From: Anaerolineae bacterium
GTDB taxonomy: Bacteria; Chloroflexota; Anaerolineae; Caldilineales; Caldilineaceae
Direction: 5' to 3'
NCBI GenBank assembly: GCA_030432295.1
Contig: JAUIHI010000028.1
Location: 25,920-89,919, forward strand
DNA length: 64,000 nt
The notes below the pieces were generated by a model. That model had not been told where the DNA came from, ran no database searches, and saw only the letters and a program-made list of their open reading frames with translations. This document shows, piece after piece, positions 8,192-16,889 of the stretch. A program made the translations under genes and the position numbers. Positions within the stretch are counted from its first letter, which is position 1. Every line of letters begins with the position of its first letter.

Positions 8192-8508
8192 GAGCTTCTC
8201 CTTGTTGAAACTACATTGATATAAAAAACACTCTATGGAATAAATCGATATAGCTTGTAGCAGAAACAGGCGCATAGGAAGATCGCCAGTTTCCACACCA
8301 AACAATCAGGTGGCAACAGTGGAACGCATAGGAAGCAAAAGGCCGAGAGAGGCGGTTCAGGCCAGCATCATCGATGATGAAAGGCCGTTGTCAGGGTACA
8401 CTCAGGGGAATTGAGCTAAACCAGACACCAGTCACAGAGGAGAGAATCATAAATTTCCCTTGACTGGGCAAGATACTACAATTTTTTTCGCTGCTTGTCA
8501 AACTCACT
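8192..8508. other. Intergenic region upstream of the peptide-transport operon
   Basis: These 317 bases precede the binding-protein gene. They hold a perfect 14-bp palindrome CATCATCGATGATG at 8366-8379, which is a candidate operator or hairpin. Close to the gene the minus strand is AT-rich (CATAGAGTGTTTTTTATATC), and the promoter probably lies there, but no convincing -35/-10 pair was found. No protein-coding content is apparent. Confidence 0.45.
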
Positions 8509-10134
8509 TTATGAAGTCTGCGACGCCGGGGAAGATTCGGCAAGACGCACAAGCGCAGCCTGCACATTGTTGGGGACGTGCCGCGCCCGCTGTTTCAGAA
8601 AATCCAGAATGCGCTGGGGGGTGATCCCTTCGCCAGCGGCACGTTGCAGGCTGCGCTGGCTGATCTGATAGACAAAGTGGGGGTAGCTGGCTTGCCACTG
8701 GGCAAAGCGTTCCACCCGAAAACGGTCTGTCAACGGCGTACCAAAGGGAACGCTGACTGTGTAATCTTCGCCCACGACCAGCGGGCTGCGGGCCGCTTCT
8801 TCGGGAAGAGGTGAATCGTGGCCCAGCCAGACCGCACCCAACGGACTGAGCGCAATCAACATATCGTCCCCTGCTGATGGTTCGGCCAGAGAAAATGCAT
8901 TCAGCCAATAGAGGGGGCCGCTGAACAGAAAGCGCAACAGCGCGCCCTCCACATCTTCCCAGTGGTCGAAACCTTTCAGAAATTCCTTCGTAGAGCTATC
9001 GCGGATATACCAACTGTCATAGTCGCCCGTGGGCCGCTGGAAATCCGGGGCTGTCTCTTTGATGGCATCGATCACATCGGACTGGCTATACCAGAGACCG
9101 GGCTGCAAACGGGCCAGCAGACCGACGACGACTTCCCGGGTGCGCTGGGGTTCGTTGCTCCAATTGCCGCCGGAACAGTCCAGCCCAGGCGTGCGCAGGA
9201 GATCGTTCCAATCGGGCGATCCACGCCAGCCTTCCCACAGGGCAAACATCTGCTCGTGACGGTTCTGTTCCAAAAAGGTGTAGACCCGGTTGCCATTCAG
9301 CCGCACCCGTTCTCCGTCCCGGCGCAGCAGCCCCAGACGGTTTACCAGGTGGAGAAGCAGGGCCAGCCGCACATCTTCCACCCGCTGACCGTCGCCGGTC
9401 TCCTGGGCAGCGCCGGGCAGCACAAAGCCATCGGTGGATTGTAGCCGTTCCAGCAGCAGGGAGACGTCGTCGGGGTGGGGGCCCCGCTCGGACATACGCA
9501 GCCCTTCGGTATGCAGAAAGCCGAGCAGAGCGCCGATGTCTTCCAGAAAAGTCCCTTCGTCCACCAGCATACGGGCGGCAGGCGGGGATGGAACGGGAAT
9601 GACGGCCAGCCCTTCCCCGTCCTCGACAGAGGCGGGCTTGGGCAGCCAGGGGATCACATCTTTGGGGATGTAGACAATTGTGTGGGCATTTTGCCCCGCA
9701 CCTTTGAAACCCCGGCCCAGCAGCCCGTAGTAGTAGAGCAGTTCGGTCACACTTTCCGGCGTGTGCCAGGGCTGCTCCCGTTCCAGTTTGGCCGGCCCCA
9801 TCTGGCGGACGCTGCCGAATTCCCGGCTGAACTGGGCTTCGCTCTGTTCACCGCCTTCGGTCAAGAGGGCATCCAGCGCGGCCTGGGCCTGGGGGTGATA
9901 GTCCACCACCTCTTGATAGGCCATCAGAACGGATGTGGGGTCGGAGACCTGCGCGGCCAGCACGTCGATAGCCTCCCGGCGATTTTCGGCGGCATCCAAA
10001 AATGCGCCGCGCAGTTCGGCGATGACCTGGAGCAGAATATCGGGATAGTCGGCAAACATCTGGCCGGTGGTAGGCATAGAAGGTATCTGGGTAGGGACAG
10101 GTTGGCTGTGGGCAGCTTTCGGATTTGTTGTCAC
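8509..10134 (-). CDS. Helicase-associated-domain (Helicase_C_3/XPB-like) protein
   Basis: This 541-residue soluble protein has no helicase motor motifs. The C-terminal part (about 440-530) reads like the helicase-associated domain PF13625: an aromatic/basic FRVERFAQWQASYPHF, then YQISQRSLQRAAGEGITPQRILDFLKQ and a last helix. In actinobacterial and Chloroflexota homologues this domain accompanies winged-helix-like segments. Here residues 120-380 contain several alternating helical and basic segments (YYYGLLGRG, VNRLGLLRRDGERVRLNGNRVY) that could be winged helices. A role with DNA or as a helicase accessory protein is inference. The start is a GTG at 10134 that overlaps the promoter of the divergent gene; ATG 10077 is an alternative. 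Neither has a clear ribosome site. Confidence 0.65.
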   Translation of the reverse strand: MTTNPKAAHSQPVPTQIPSMPTTGQMFADYPDILLQVIAELRGAFLDAAENRREAIDVLAAQVSDPTSVLMAYQEVVDYHPQAQAALDALLTEGGEQSEAQFSREFGSVRQMGPAKLEREQPWHTPESVTELLYYYGLLGRGFKGAGQNAHTIVYIPKDVIPWLPKPASVEDGEGLAVIPVPSPPAARMLVDEGTFLEDIGALLGFLHTEGLRMSERGPHPDDVSLLLERLQSTDGFVLPGAAQETGDGQRVEDVRLALLLHLVNRLGLLRRDGERVRLNGNRVYTFLEQNRHEQMFALWEGWRGSPDWNDLLRTPGLDCSGGNWSNEPQRTREVVVGLLARLQPGLWYSQSDVIDAIKETAPDFQRPTGDYDSWYIRDSSTKEFLKGFDHWEDVEGALLRFLFSGPLYWLNAFSLAEPSAGDDMLIALSPLGAVWLGHDSPLPEEAARSPLVVGEDYTVSVPFGTPLTDRFRVERFAQWQASYPHFVYQISQRSLQRAAGEGITPQRILDFLKQRARHVPNNVQAALVRLAESSPASQTS

Positions 10135-10156
10135 GCAGGCAAAATTTCGTTATACT
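10128..10156 (+). promoter_or_regulatory. Predicted sigma-70 promoter of the DUF1232-like gene
   Basis: TTGTCA (10128-10133) and TATACT (10151-10156) are separated by 17 bases. It overlaps the start of the divergent gene on the other strand. Confidence 0.65.
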
Positions 10157-10158
10157 GG

Positions 10159-10174
10159 TTCCACAACTGTGGAA
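10159..10174 (+). promoter_or_regulatory. Candidate operator palindrome TTCCACAACTGTGGAA
   Basis: Seven-base arms TTCCACA/TGTGGAA flank two bases. The element begins three bases after the -10 box and so covers the predicted transcription start. That is a classic repressor position. It could also be a 5' mRNA hairpin. The cognate factor is unknown. Confidence 0.5.
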
Positions 10175-10188
10175 GGAGTTGGAAGACA

Positions 10189-10593
10189 ATGGCAAACAGC
10201 AAAACAGGCCCGCAAGGGAGTAGTTGGAATATTGCACACATTTTACGGGATATGGCCGTAACTTGGCAACTGATGGGAGACCCGCAGGTTTCGGGGCTGC
10301 TCAAACTGGCGCTGCCGGTCTTTGCATTTCTCTATTGGGTGTCGCCCATCGACCTGTTGGTGGGTATGCCTTTTGACGATATCGCGGTTATGGTTCTCGC
10401 CAGCCGGGTCTTTGTCCAGTTGGCCCCACTCGCCGCGGTGGAGCGGGCGATGCGCCGATTGGGCCGTTTTGGCGGCTACTCCCAGCAGTCCCCGCCCCCA
10501 TCCGATCAACCGGACAAAGACGTGTGGGATGTGTGGGACGATGACAGCGACGGCAAGACGATTCAAGGGGATTGGCGGGTAGTGGATGATTAA
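10189..10593 (+). CDS. DUF1232/YkvA-like small membrane protein
   Basis: This 134-residue protein begins at ATG 10189 with GGAAGGAG upstream. Residues 38-80 hold two hydrophobic segments joined by YWVSPIDLLVGMPFDDIAVM, which resembles the S-P-I-D-L-(I/L) signature of the DUF1232 family (YkvA and relatives, tail of polytopic stress proteins). The C-terminus is acidic and tryptophan-rich (DVWDVWDDD) and probably cytoplasmic. It has its own promoter and a candidate operator. The next genes, 87 bases downstream, belong to a separate group. Function of the family is not established. Confidence 0.6.
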   Translation: MANSKTGPQGSSWNIAHILRDMAVTWQLMGDPQVSGLLKLALPVFAFLYWVSPIDLLVGMPFDDIAVMVLASRVFVQLAPLAAVERAMRRLGRFGGYSQQSPPPSDQPDKDVWDVWDDDSDGKTIQGDWRVVDD

Positions 10594-10679
10594 AGATGGA
10601 CAACCCACGATTCAACCCAATACGTCGACTGGAAAAAGGGTAAACCTGTAATTTTCCCAAACAGAGGTTGGAGGCAGCA

Positions 10680-11021
10680 ATGCGTGTCAAAGAGATCGAA
10701 ATGGCAATTATGAATCTACCGGCAGCCGAAGTCGGTGCTCTTGCCACTTGGCTGGATAAGTATTATGCCTCTCTTTGGGAACAAGAAATTGAAGCTGACA
10801 TAAATTCAGATCGATTGGACTCATTGCTGGCGGAGATCGACGAAGAAGACGCGATATCAGAACTGTCTACACAGAATCCACACCGCCAGGCCACATTGGC
10901 TGCTATTCAAAGTGGAAAATATGCGAGCGTTCTCAGCAACGGTGATTCGTTACCCTCGGATCTATTTGCAGCCAGCAAGACAAAAGAAAAGGCAATCGAG
11001 GAGCGGCGTTGGGTGCAATGA
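10680..11021 (+). CDS. Small antitoxin-like hypothetical protein
   Basis: This 113-residue acidic protein starts at ATG 10680, with GGAGG five bases upstream. Residues 1-60 are a helical stretch (VKEIEMAIMNLPAAEVGALATWLDKY) similar in style to addiction-module antidotes that begin with L-P-x-x-E and an acidic helix. The second half is basic and ends in RRWVQ. No PIN, RelE or other toxin gene follows. The downstream genes encode a 70-residue acidic protein and a MerR-type regulator instead. It may be an orphan antitoxin or a regulator of its neighbours; the assignment is by resemblance only. Confidence 0.45.
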   Translation: MRVKEIEMAIMNLPAAEVGALATWLDKYYASLWEQEIEADINSDRLDSLLAEIDEEDAISELSTQNPHRQATLAAIQSGKYASVLSNGDSLPSDLFAASKTKEKAIEERRWVQ

Positions 11022-11100
11022 CCAACGTTTGATCCACTTGTGCCACTTCAATTATCGCCCATTCAGTTTATTCGTTGAACCATTTGCCGGGGAAAAAGCG

Positions 11101-11313
11101 ATGAACGATAATCAACCCAAACCCAAAGCTGAAGACGCCATCAAAGCCGGTCTCCTGGACGACATTCTGGCCCGGATCGACGCGGAGTATGCCAACTACA
11201 AGCAGACACCCGTCTTCACCTGCCAGGAAGAAGAACTGGCCTACTGGTCACGCATGGCACCGACAGACAGCAACGAAACTTCATCCAAATCCACTACCGA
11301 AAAGTCAGACTGA
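11101..11313 (+). CDS. Hypothetical 70-residue protein
   Basis: A short acidic protein starting at ATG 11101 with GGGGAAAAAG just upstream. It consists of an N-terminal amphipathic helix (AEDAIKAGLLDDILARIDAEY), a short EEELAYW patch, and a Ser/Thr/Lys-rich tail. Its stop overlaps the ATG of the following MerR-type gene (ATGA), so the two are translationally coupled. No family was recognised. Coupling suggests a partner or modulator of that regulator. Confidence 0.5.
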   Translation: MNDNQPKPKAEDAIKAGLLDDILARIDAEYANYKQTPVFTCQEEELAYWSRMAPTDSNETSSKSTTEKSD

Positions 11314-11969
11314 TGAGCGAACAGAGCGCCTCCTACTCCGTCAAGGAAAGCACCAGCCAGGGCTTCTCCGAAGTGACCGAACTGCTCGACGTCGCGCCGG
11401 GGACTCTGCGCCGCTGGATTCAGCGTTTCGCTCCCTATCTGCAAACCACGGCCACCGAGAGCAGCAGCCGCTACACTGCCTCTGATGTGGAGACGCTGAG
11501 TATTGTGCGTGGGCTGCTGGCCGAGGGCAACACCTACGAGCAGATCGCCCATCGGTTGAAAGTGATGCAGTCGGCCCACCAATCCCAGATTGTCGAGGGT
11601 GATGAGGAGCCAACGCCCCGACCGCTGGCGACCCCTAATGCGGGCCAGCTAAACCGGGCGGTGGGCGACGCAGTGCAGACTATCACCGACACCCAAAAGG
11701 CGATCCTCAACAGCCAGACTTCCATCCGGGATCTGTTGGGGGTGGTGGTGCAGGACAACTTCAACCTGAAAGAGGAAAACCGCAAACTGCGGGAACGGAT
11801 GCTGGAAATTGAGCGGGTGCAGGCCGAGTATCAGCGCCGGGAAGAGACCCGCAAAGAACGTCTGGAGAGCCGCCTGCGCGCACTCGAAGGCACCCTCGGC
11901 GCATTGCAGCAGCAGGTGGCCCACTGGGTAGAGCTACAGCGCCAGCGCCGTCGGAGCTGGTTTTGGTAA
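11313..11969 (+). CDS. MerR-type helix-turn-helix protein with long coiled coil
   Basis: This 218-residue protein has two parts. Residues 12-75 form a MerR-like winged helix (FSEVTELLDVAPGTLRRWIQRF then YTASDVETLSIVRGLLAEG and YEQIAHRLK). Residues 115-212 are heptad-rich and strongly charged, ending in RQRRRSWFW, and should form a long coiled coil. This layout resembles RacA-like or other chromosome-binding MerR/coiled-coil proteins more than metal-sensing MerR, since no effector cysteines are present. The ATG overlaps the stop of the preceding small gene. A role in DNA organisation or transcription is inference. Confidence 0.7.
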   Translation: MSEQSASYSVKESTSQGFSEVTELLDVAPGTLRRWIQRFAPYLQTTATESSSRYTASDVETLSIVRGLLAEGNTYEQIAHRLKVMQSAHQSQIVEGDEEPTPRPLATPNAGQLNRAVGDAVQTITDTQKAILNSQTSIRDLLGVVVQDNFNLKEENRKLRERMLEIERVQAEYQRREETRKERLESRLRALEGTLGALQQQVAHWVELQRQRRRSWFW

Positions 11970-12009
11970 AAAAGGGACTGGGGACTGGGCGATTTCCAGT
12001 CACCAATCT

Positions 12010-13410
12010 CTACTCCACAATCTCCAATTCTCTTTTACTGACGAACGTCTCCGCCAGCAGCGGTTCCCCCACCAGATCGTACTCCATCGCGCCGTTGATA
12101 TGCACTTCCATCATCGAGCCAATCGGCGCGCCAGAGACGCCGGGGACCAGTACCAACCCGTCCACTTCCGGAGCGTCCCGGTAGCTGCGGCCTAAAAGAA
12201 GCGGGTCTCCGCTGCCTTCGATCTCCCCTTCGCCCTCGACCAAAATTTCCAACATTCGCCCCACCAGCGCCTGATTCTTGCGCAGGCTGATGGGCTGCTG
12301 CACTTCCATCAGCCGCCCGTAGCGTTCCTGCTTTATCTCCTCCGCCACCTGATCCGGCAATGTGGCCGACGGCGTGCCCGGCTCCGGGCTGAAGGTGAAC
12401 GCGCCCACTTTGTCGAATTCGATGGCTTTGGCAAAGTCGAGCAGCCCCTGAAATTCTTCTTCCGTCTCGCCGGGATAGCCGACAATAAAAGTCGTACGCA
12501 GGGCGATGTCGGGCATGGCCGCGCGCAGCTTTGCCATGTGGTCGTAGACCATTTCCAGACGGCTGGGACGGCGCATCCGCTTGAGGGTGCGGGGGTCGCC
12601 GTGTTGCAAGGGCATATCCAAATAGGGGACAATCTTCGGCTGGCTCGCCATCACCTCCACCAGTTCGTCGGTGACGTGGCCGGGGTAGGCGTACATCAGA
12701 CGGATCCAGCGCAGGTCGCTGCTGGTGCGGTTGCCCAGTGCGGCGAGAAGGCGGGGCAGACTGTTGGGTTCGCCCCAATCCCGCCCGTAATCTGTGCTGT
12801 CCTGGGCCACCAGCACCAGTTCCTTTGCGCCCGCGGCTACCAGTGCGTTGGCCTCGTCCACAATCGCTTCCAGGGGGCGACTGCGCAGTTTGCCCTTAAA
12901 ACTGGGAATTGTGCAGAAGGCGCAGGGCGCGTTGCAGCCATCGGAAATCTTCAGATAGGCGCTGCCCGCGGCCACAGGTGGACGGGGGACCGCGGCTTCG
13001 TAGCTTTCGTCCGGGTCGCCGAGCAGAGAGTACTGCTGGAGCTTGCGCCGCTTGCTACTGCCATTGCCTCGGATGCCATTGACCAGCTCCATCACATCCA
13101 TCCAGCGCCGGGTTCCCAGCAGCCCATCCACGCCAGGGACGCGAGCCAGCACTTCTTCCCCGTTGCGCTGGGCCAGACAGCCCGCGGCAATGAGCATCTG
13201 CCCCCGCTTCTTCGTACCAGCCAGTTCCTGCAAGACGCCAATTGACTCTTCTTTGGCCGCTTCCAGAAAGCCGCAGGTGTTGACAATCAGCACATCGGCC
13301 CGGGCCGCGTTGGTGGTGGCTCGCAGGTCGGCCTGCTGCAATAGCATTTCCATGCCGTCGCTGTCCACTTTGTTTTTGGGGCAGCCCATTGTAATCAAAT
13401 GATATTTCAA
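12010..13410 (-). CDS. rimO: Ribosomal protein S12 methylthiotransferase RimO
   Basis: This radical-SAM enzyme adds a methylthio group to an aspartate of ribosomal protein S12. The protein has 466 residues with the three family domains. The UPF0004 domain starts with [15 protein letters not shown]. The radical-SAM core has the [15 protein letters not shown] cluster motif (CxxxCxxC) near residue 159. A C-terminal TRAM domain covers about 375-450. MiaB/RimO cysteines at the start (Cys10, Cys46, Cys81 region) are present. The gene's ATG overlaps the TGA of the upstream metallophosphoesterase by the ATGA arrangement, so the two are coupled. RimO rather than MiaB is supported by the PKNKVDS motif and the S12-type ending. 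Confidence 0.94.
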   Translation of the reverse strand: MKYHLITMGCPKNKVDSDGMEMLLQQADLRATTNAARADVLIVNTCGFLEAAKEESIGVLQELAGTKKRGQMLIAAGCLAQRNGEEVLARVPGVDGLLGTRRWMDVMELVNGIRGNGSSKRRKLQQYSLLGDPDESYEAAVPRPPVAAGSAYLKISDGCNAPCAFCTIPSFKGKLRSRPLEAIVDEANALVAAGAKELVLVAQDSTDYGRDWGEPNSLPRLLAALGNRTSSDLRWIRLMYAYPGHVTDELVEVMASQPKIVPYLDMPLQHGDPRTLKRMRRPSRLEMVYDHMAKLRAAMPDIALRTTFIVGYPGETEEEFQGLLDFAKAIEFDKVGAFTFSPEPGTPSATLPDQVAEEIKQERYGRLMEVQQPISLRKNQALVGRMLEILVEGEGEIEGSGDPLLLGRSYRDAPEVDGLVLVPGVSGAPIGSMMEVHINGAMEYDLVGEPLLAETFVSKRELEIVE

Positions 13411-14036
13411 GGATCGATCTCCAGTATCCGATAGGGATAGACATTCATCACATCTGTTTCTTCATAACGAGTACAGGTGATGGCGTCGTTGCGGTAGATA
13501 TGAATGTGGCCGTGGAGCAGATAGCGAGGCCGGAAGTAGCGCATAAAGGCCAGAAAGGATCTGAAACCCGTGTGTGCCCGGTCGGTCTCGTCGTGGATGC
13601 CCCTGGGCGGCGAATGGCAGACCAGCACATCCAGCCAGCGCCCGTGGCGTATCCGATTGTAGAGAAGGCCGGGGATCATCCGGGCGATGTTGCCCCACAT
13701 TTCGCTGTCGGTGTATTGAAAAGGCCCCCGGTTATAACGAATCGACCCTTCCAGCCCGGCCAGCAACAGCCCCTGCTCGCAATAGGTTTGCCCGTGCAGA
13801 TTGACAGCCCCACCCGGCGCGCTCACCACCGTATTGTTGGACCAATACTCAGCGATCTGGGCGTGGTTGCCGTAGACAAAATAGGCTGGTTTGTCCAGCA
13901 TACTCACAATGTAGTCCACGTAGTAGTAGGGCAGATCGCCACAACTCAGAATCAGGTCGACCTGACCGATCTGGCTGCGAATGCCGGGGCTGTAGAGAGA
14001 AGGGACGATTTTGTCGCTGATGGTGAGTATACGCAT
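13407..14036 (-). CDS. Calcineurin-like metallophosphoesterase
   Basis: This 209-residue protein starts at ATG 14036 (MRILTISD). Family motifs are [11 protein letters not shown] (GD), VYGNHA (GNH), VCHSPP and LLHGHIH (GHxH), in the normal order. The first motif, usually D-x-H, reads S-D-K, so the histidine ligand of metal 1 is replaced by lysine. This may alter or reduce two-metal catalysis. No signal peptide or membrane segment is present. It is the first gene of a two-gene unit with rimO, with a four-base overlap. The substrate is unknown; homologues act on phosphodiesters, nucleotides or phosphoproteins. Confidence 0.82.
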   Translation of the reverse strand: MRILTISDKIVPSLYSPGIRSQIGQVDLILSCGDLPYYYVDYIVSMLDKPAYFVYGNHAQIAEYWSNNTVVSAPGGAVNLHGQTYCEQGLLLAGLEGSIRYNRGPFQYTDSEMWGNIARMIPGLLYNRIRHGRWLDVLVCHSPPRGIHDETDRAHTGFRSFLAFMRYFRPRYLLHGHIHIYRNDAITCTRYEETDVMNVYPYRILEIDP

Positions 14037-14126
14037 AACTGAGCTATTGTAGCACTGCGCGGAAAGGGGGGTCAAAGAGGAGAGGGTGTGGGTTGCAAAT
14101 TTCGGGTTGCAGCGAGCTCTAACTAT

Positions 14127-16118
14127 TCATTGCTCACCGCCGCTGACTGTCCAATCTGCCTGGAATAGCTCTACCATTCGTGCGTAAAGCCCAGGCACAT
14201 TCACCAGCAGGCTCACCTCCCGATTAATTTTGTGGCTGATCTCCCCGCCGTTGACGCTGCCCACCAACAGCCAGCGCTCGTCGCCAATCGCCAGCGAGCC
14301 AGCTTTGGCGTGGATACCCGCGCCGGCCGGGTTGCCTGTCGCCGCCTGAATGTTCAGTCCTTCCGCCTGGGCGACCAGCCGCAGATAGTCGGCGGTGGCC
14401 CGGTTGCCCCTGTCGTCGCCCGGTTCGTCGAAGTAGCTGTCCAGCAGCACCCGCACCAGCGCCCCCCGCCGTGCAGCGTCGATCAGTCCAGCCAAGCGGA
14501 GGTTGGGGTCTGCCACGGGATTGCTGAAAGTGTCGCCCCAATATTTGTGCTCGTATAACTGCACCCAGCGGATTTCGTCGCCCGATGCAGCCCGGTCCAG
14601 CAGTGCAGCCAACGGATTGTCTGGACGGGTCGAATCTTCCGGCGTGGTCAGCAGGGCAAAAGTAAAATCTCCCGTATACGTCACCTGCTGACGGAAAGGC
14701 GCGGGGCGCAGTTCTTCCGGCGGCAGATCCGGCGGCGTATAGCCTTCCGGGGGACCGTCTTTGGTTGGGTCATAGGGACGCAAGTCCCAGAAAATCTCCG
14801 GCTGCCAGTCGTGGGCAAAGAGCGCGGCCAACTGCTCCGTCACAGCCGCCGCGTCGGTGAAAAGATAGAGACCCCGGCGGCCCGGCGGCACACTGTTGTT
14901 GACCGGTGCTGGCATCGAATCCGTCGTCAGATTCTCTGTGCCGACAAAAGCGCGGGCGCTATCCGCAATCCCATATTTGGCGTGCAGGAAACGGTAGCGG
15001 GGACGGAAACCGTTGGGCGCGTCGGCCCGGCTGTCCAGAAAGTAGACCTGCCCGCCCGCTTTGACAATCTGCGCCACCGACCAGCGCTGAAGATCGCTGA
15101 TGCCGCCGGTCGGTCCCCCTTCCAGCAACAGACGCACAGCCACACCCCGCTGGGCCGCGGCTGCTATCTCCTGGGCCAGGAGCGGATGCTCCAGCGTGTA
15201 AAGGGAAAGTGCCAGACTGCTCTGCGCACTGCGAAAAAAGTCGGCCATCGGCTCGTAGAGTCCGTCCGGGCCGATGGCGAGGGTGAGGGTTCCACTGGCC
15301 GGAATGGGCTGGGTTTGCGGTTGCCAGTCCGCTTGCCGGTCTGCTTGCCGGTCCGCTTGCCAAAGCCGCCAGCCGGGGAAGAAAACCTGTCGCCCCCAGG
15401 CCAGATCAGCCACATCCCCGCTCCAATCCGCCGCGCTGTCGGTGTCGGCGAAGGAGCCAGCCCCAGCCGGTTTGCGACGGAACACCTGCCCTTCGCTGCC
15501 AATCGCGCCCCGGTTGTAGAGCTGGGCCGCGGTCCCGTTCCACCCCGCGGGAATCAGACTTTCGTCGCCGTAGACCAGCACATCCACGGCCTGCCCATCC
15601 GGCGTTACGAGTTGGATCGCCCCACCGCTGTTGGTCAGCCGGGGCGCGTTGCCGGTCAGGTCTGGTACGGTCGGGTCGTCGTCGCCGCCCCATTCGCAGC
15701 CCGGGGCGAAGCCGAATGTGCGGCGGAAGATCGTGGGGTCTGCCGTACACCAGAGACCCGTGTGGACAGGAATTGCCAGTGTACTGGTGATGGGAAAAGT
15801 GGCTGTGCGCCCGTTGCCATTGATCTGCCAGCCAGCCAGCGGTGCAGCAATTGGCCCGTTGTTCCAGAGCCAGAGCGCTTCGTCCCCTTCGCCGCTGATG
15901 GCGCTGTCGATGTGGGCCGCCGCAATCAACAATCGGGGCGCAGGTGGGCGCTGGATCAGAGGCAGGTAGAGGGTAGAGGTAATCGGATCGGCGGTGGAAA
16001 GGCGCAGAGGAAAGGATGCATTTGCCGATGGCGTCGGAGCCATCAGGGCAACCAAACAGAGAAACAGAAGAATCACTGGCGCTGAGAAAACCAGCCAGCG
16101 CTGTGGTCGCTGGGCCAT
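14127..16118 (-). CDS. Secreted phospholipase D-like protein with lamin-tail-like domain
   Basis: This 663-residue exported protein has a hydrophobic N-terminal signal (residues 8-30). Residues 60-205 resemble a lamin-tail/Ig-like domain (AAAHIDSAISGEGDEALWLWNNG and a GDESLIPAGW strand). Two PLD modules follow. The first has the HxKxxxxD motif as FLHAKYGIAD near residue 385. The second has IHAKAGSLAIGD near residue 605. Both lie in phosphatidyl-transferase order, so a single active site could form. A short RQAD repeat links the two parts. Such proteins cleave phosphodiesters of lipids or nucleic acids outside the cell. The gene stands alone with its own intergenic flanks, and the substrate is not predictable. 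Confidence 0.85.
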   Translation of the reverse strand: MAQRPQRWLVFSAPVILLFLCLVALMAPTPSANASFPLRLSTADPITSTLYLPLIQRPPAPRLLIAAAHIDSAISGEGDEALWLWNNGPIAAPLAGWQINGNGRTATFPITSTLAIPVHTGLWCTADPTIFRRTFGFAPGCEWGGDDDPTVPDLTGNAPRLTNSGGAIQLVTPDGQAVDVLVYGDESLIPAGWNGTAAQLYNRGAIGSEGQVFRRKPAGAGSFADTDSAADWSGDVADLAWGRQVFFPGWRLWQADRQADRQADWQPQTQPIPASGTLTLAIGPDGLYEPMADFFRSAQSSLALSLYTLEHPLLAQEIAAAAQRGVAVRLLLEGGPTGGISDLQRWSVAQIVKAGGQVYFLDSRADAPNGFRPRYRFLHAKYGIADSARAFVGTENLTTDSMPAPVNNSVPPGRRGLYLFTDAAAVTEQLAALFAHDWQPEIFWDLRPYDPTKDGPPEGYTPPDLPPEELRPAPFRQQVTYTGDFTFALLTTPEDSTRPDNPLAALLDRAASGDEIRWVQLYEHKYWGDTFSNPVADPNLRLAGLIDAARRGALVRVLLDSYFDEPGDDRGNRATADYLRLVAQAEGLNIQAATGNPAGAGIHAKAGSLAIGDERWLLVGSVNGGEISHKINREVSLLVNVPGLYARMVELFQADWTVSGGEQ
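15327..15362 (-). repeat. Three tandem 12-base units inside the PLD-like gene
   Basis: The unit GTCYGCTTGCCR is repeated three times without interruption and encodes QADR/QADW on the minus strand. It lies in the linker before the PLD modules and could vary in copy number. Confidence 0.8.
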
Positions 16119-16170
16119 CGTCTGTCCCCACAGAAAGTGTCTACAAAAAAGCGCAGATGTCGAGGAAACC

Positions 16171-16226
16171 GATCACAAAGCCACAAAGAAGAGGAAGTGG
16201 CTATCTTTCTTTGTGGCTTTGTGATC
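16171..16226. repeat. Perfect 20-bp inverted repeat after the Ccm cluster
   Basis: Arms GATCACAAAGCCACAAAGAA (16171-16190) and its exact complement (16207-16226) enclose a 16-base loop. It sits between the last ccm gene and the PLD-like gene. It could terminate or insulate transcription, though no clear U-run follows on either strand. Confidence 0.8.
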
Positions 16227-16236
16227 GAAATTTACT

Positions 16237-16785
16237 TTACGCAGGCGTTCCGCAGTTGGCACAGAATTTGTGTTGCGGGGCCAGAGCCTGACCGCAGTTG
16301 GTACAGAAACGAACAGGGGCTTCTCCAGCGGGCGCTGCCACAGCCGGGGCCAGTGCTGGCGCTGTTGACGCGGCTGGCGCGGCTACCTGCGCCGCTGCTG
16401 GCGTTGCCACCGGCGCAGATTTGCCATTCACTGCAACCGGGGCTGTGCGGGTCTTGCGCAGACGGGCAATCTCCACCTCCAACGTCTCGTCCAAATGCGC
16501 GCTCTGGGGCGCGAGTTTGTCGATCTGTTGCAGATAGCCGATGGCCTGCTGACGCAGCCGGGCGTTGAAGCGTTCGTAATCTTCTGCGCTGAGTTTGCCC
16601 ACCTGGTGGTCAAACTCCAGGTCTTTGATGGCAACCAATACCCCATCTTTGCGGCTGATCAGTTCGGTGAGCCGGTCGTCTTCGATAGGCACATCCGGCG
16701 CGGCTCGGCTGAGCAGAGGCCAAAGCACATAAACCCCTGCACCGGCAGAGAGGAGAAGGGCGAGAAGGAAAGTGGTCCAGAGCAT
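16237..16785 (-). CDS. CcmI-like membrane protein with C-terminal zinc ribbon
   Basis: This 182-residue protein starts at ATG 16785. Residues 2-24 form one membrane segment. Residues 35-85 resemble the N-terminal part of CcmI: a short Trp-Pro turn, then RLTELISRKDGVLVAIKDLEFDHQVGKLSAEDYERFNARL. An Ala/Pro-rich linker follows, and the end is a zinc ribbon with two CxxC knuckles (CTNCGQ and CANCGTP). Bacterial CcmI acts as an apocytochrome chaperone during haem attachment; the zinc ribbon replaces the usual TPR domain. It is the last gene of the ccmH-ccmG-ccmF order, which supports a role in cytochrome c maturation. Confidence 0.72.
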   Translation of the reverse strand: MLWTTFLLALLLSAGAGVYVLWPLLSRAAPDVPIEDDRLTELISRKDGVLVAIKDLEFDHQVGKLSAEDYERFNARLRQQAIGYLQQIDKLAPQSAHLDETLEVEIARLRKTRTAPVAVNGKSAPVATPAAAQVAAPAASTAPALAPAVAAPAGEAPVRFCTNCGQALAPQHKFCANCGTPA

Positions 16786-16889
16786 AGGAAACAGCCTTAT
16801 GGCAGGTAGAAAAGATACAAATTTACAGGTCGAAGGTGGCAGGCGACGGCGCAATCATTGCGCATTCCGCCGTCTGCCTTCCCCATTCA

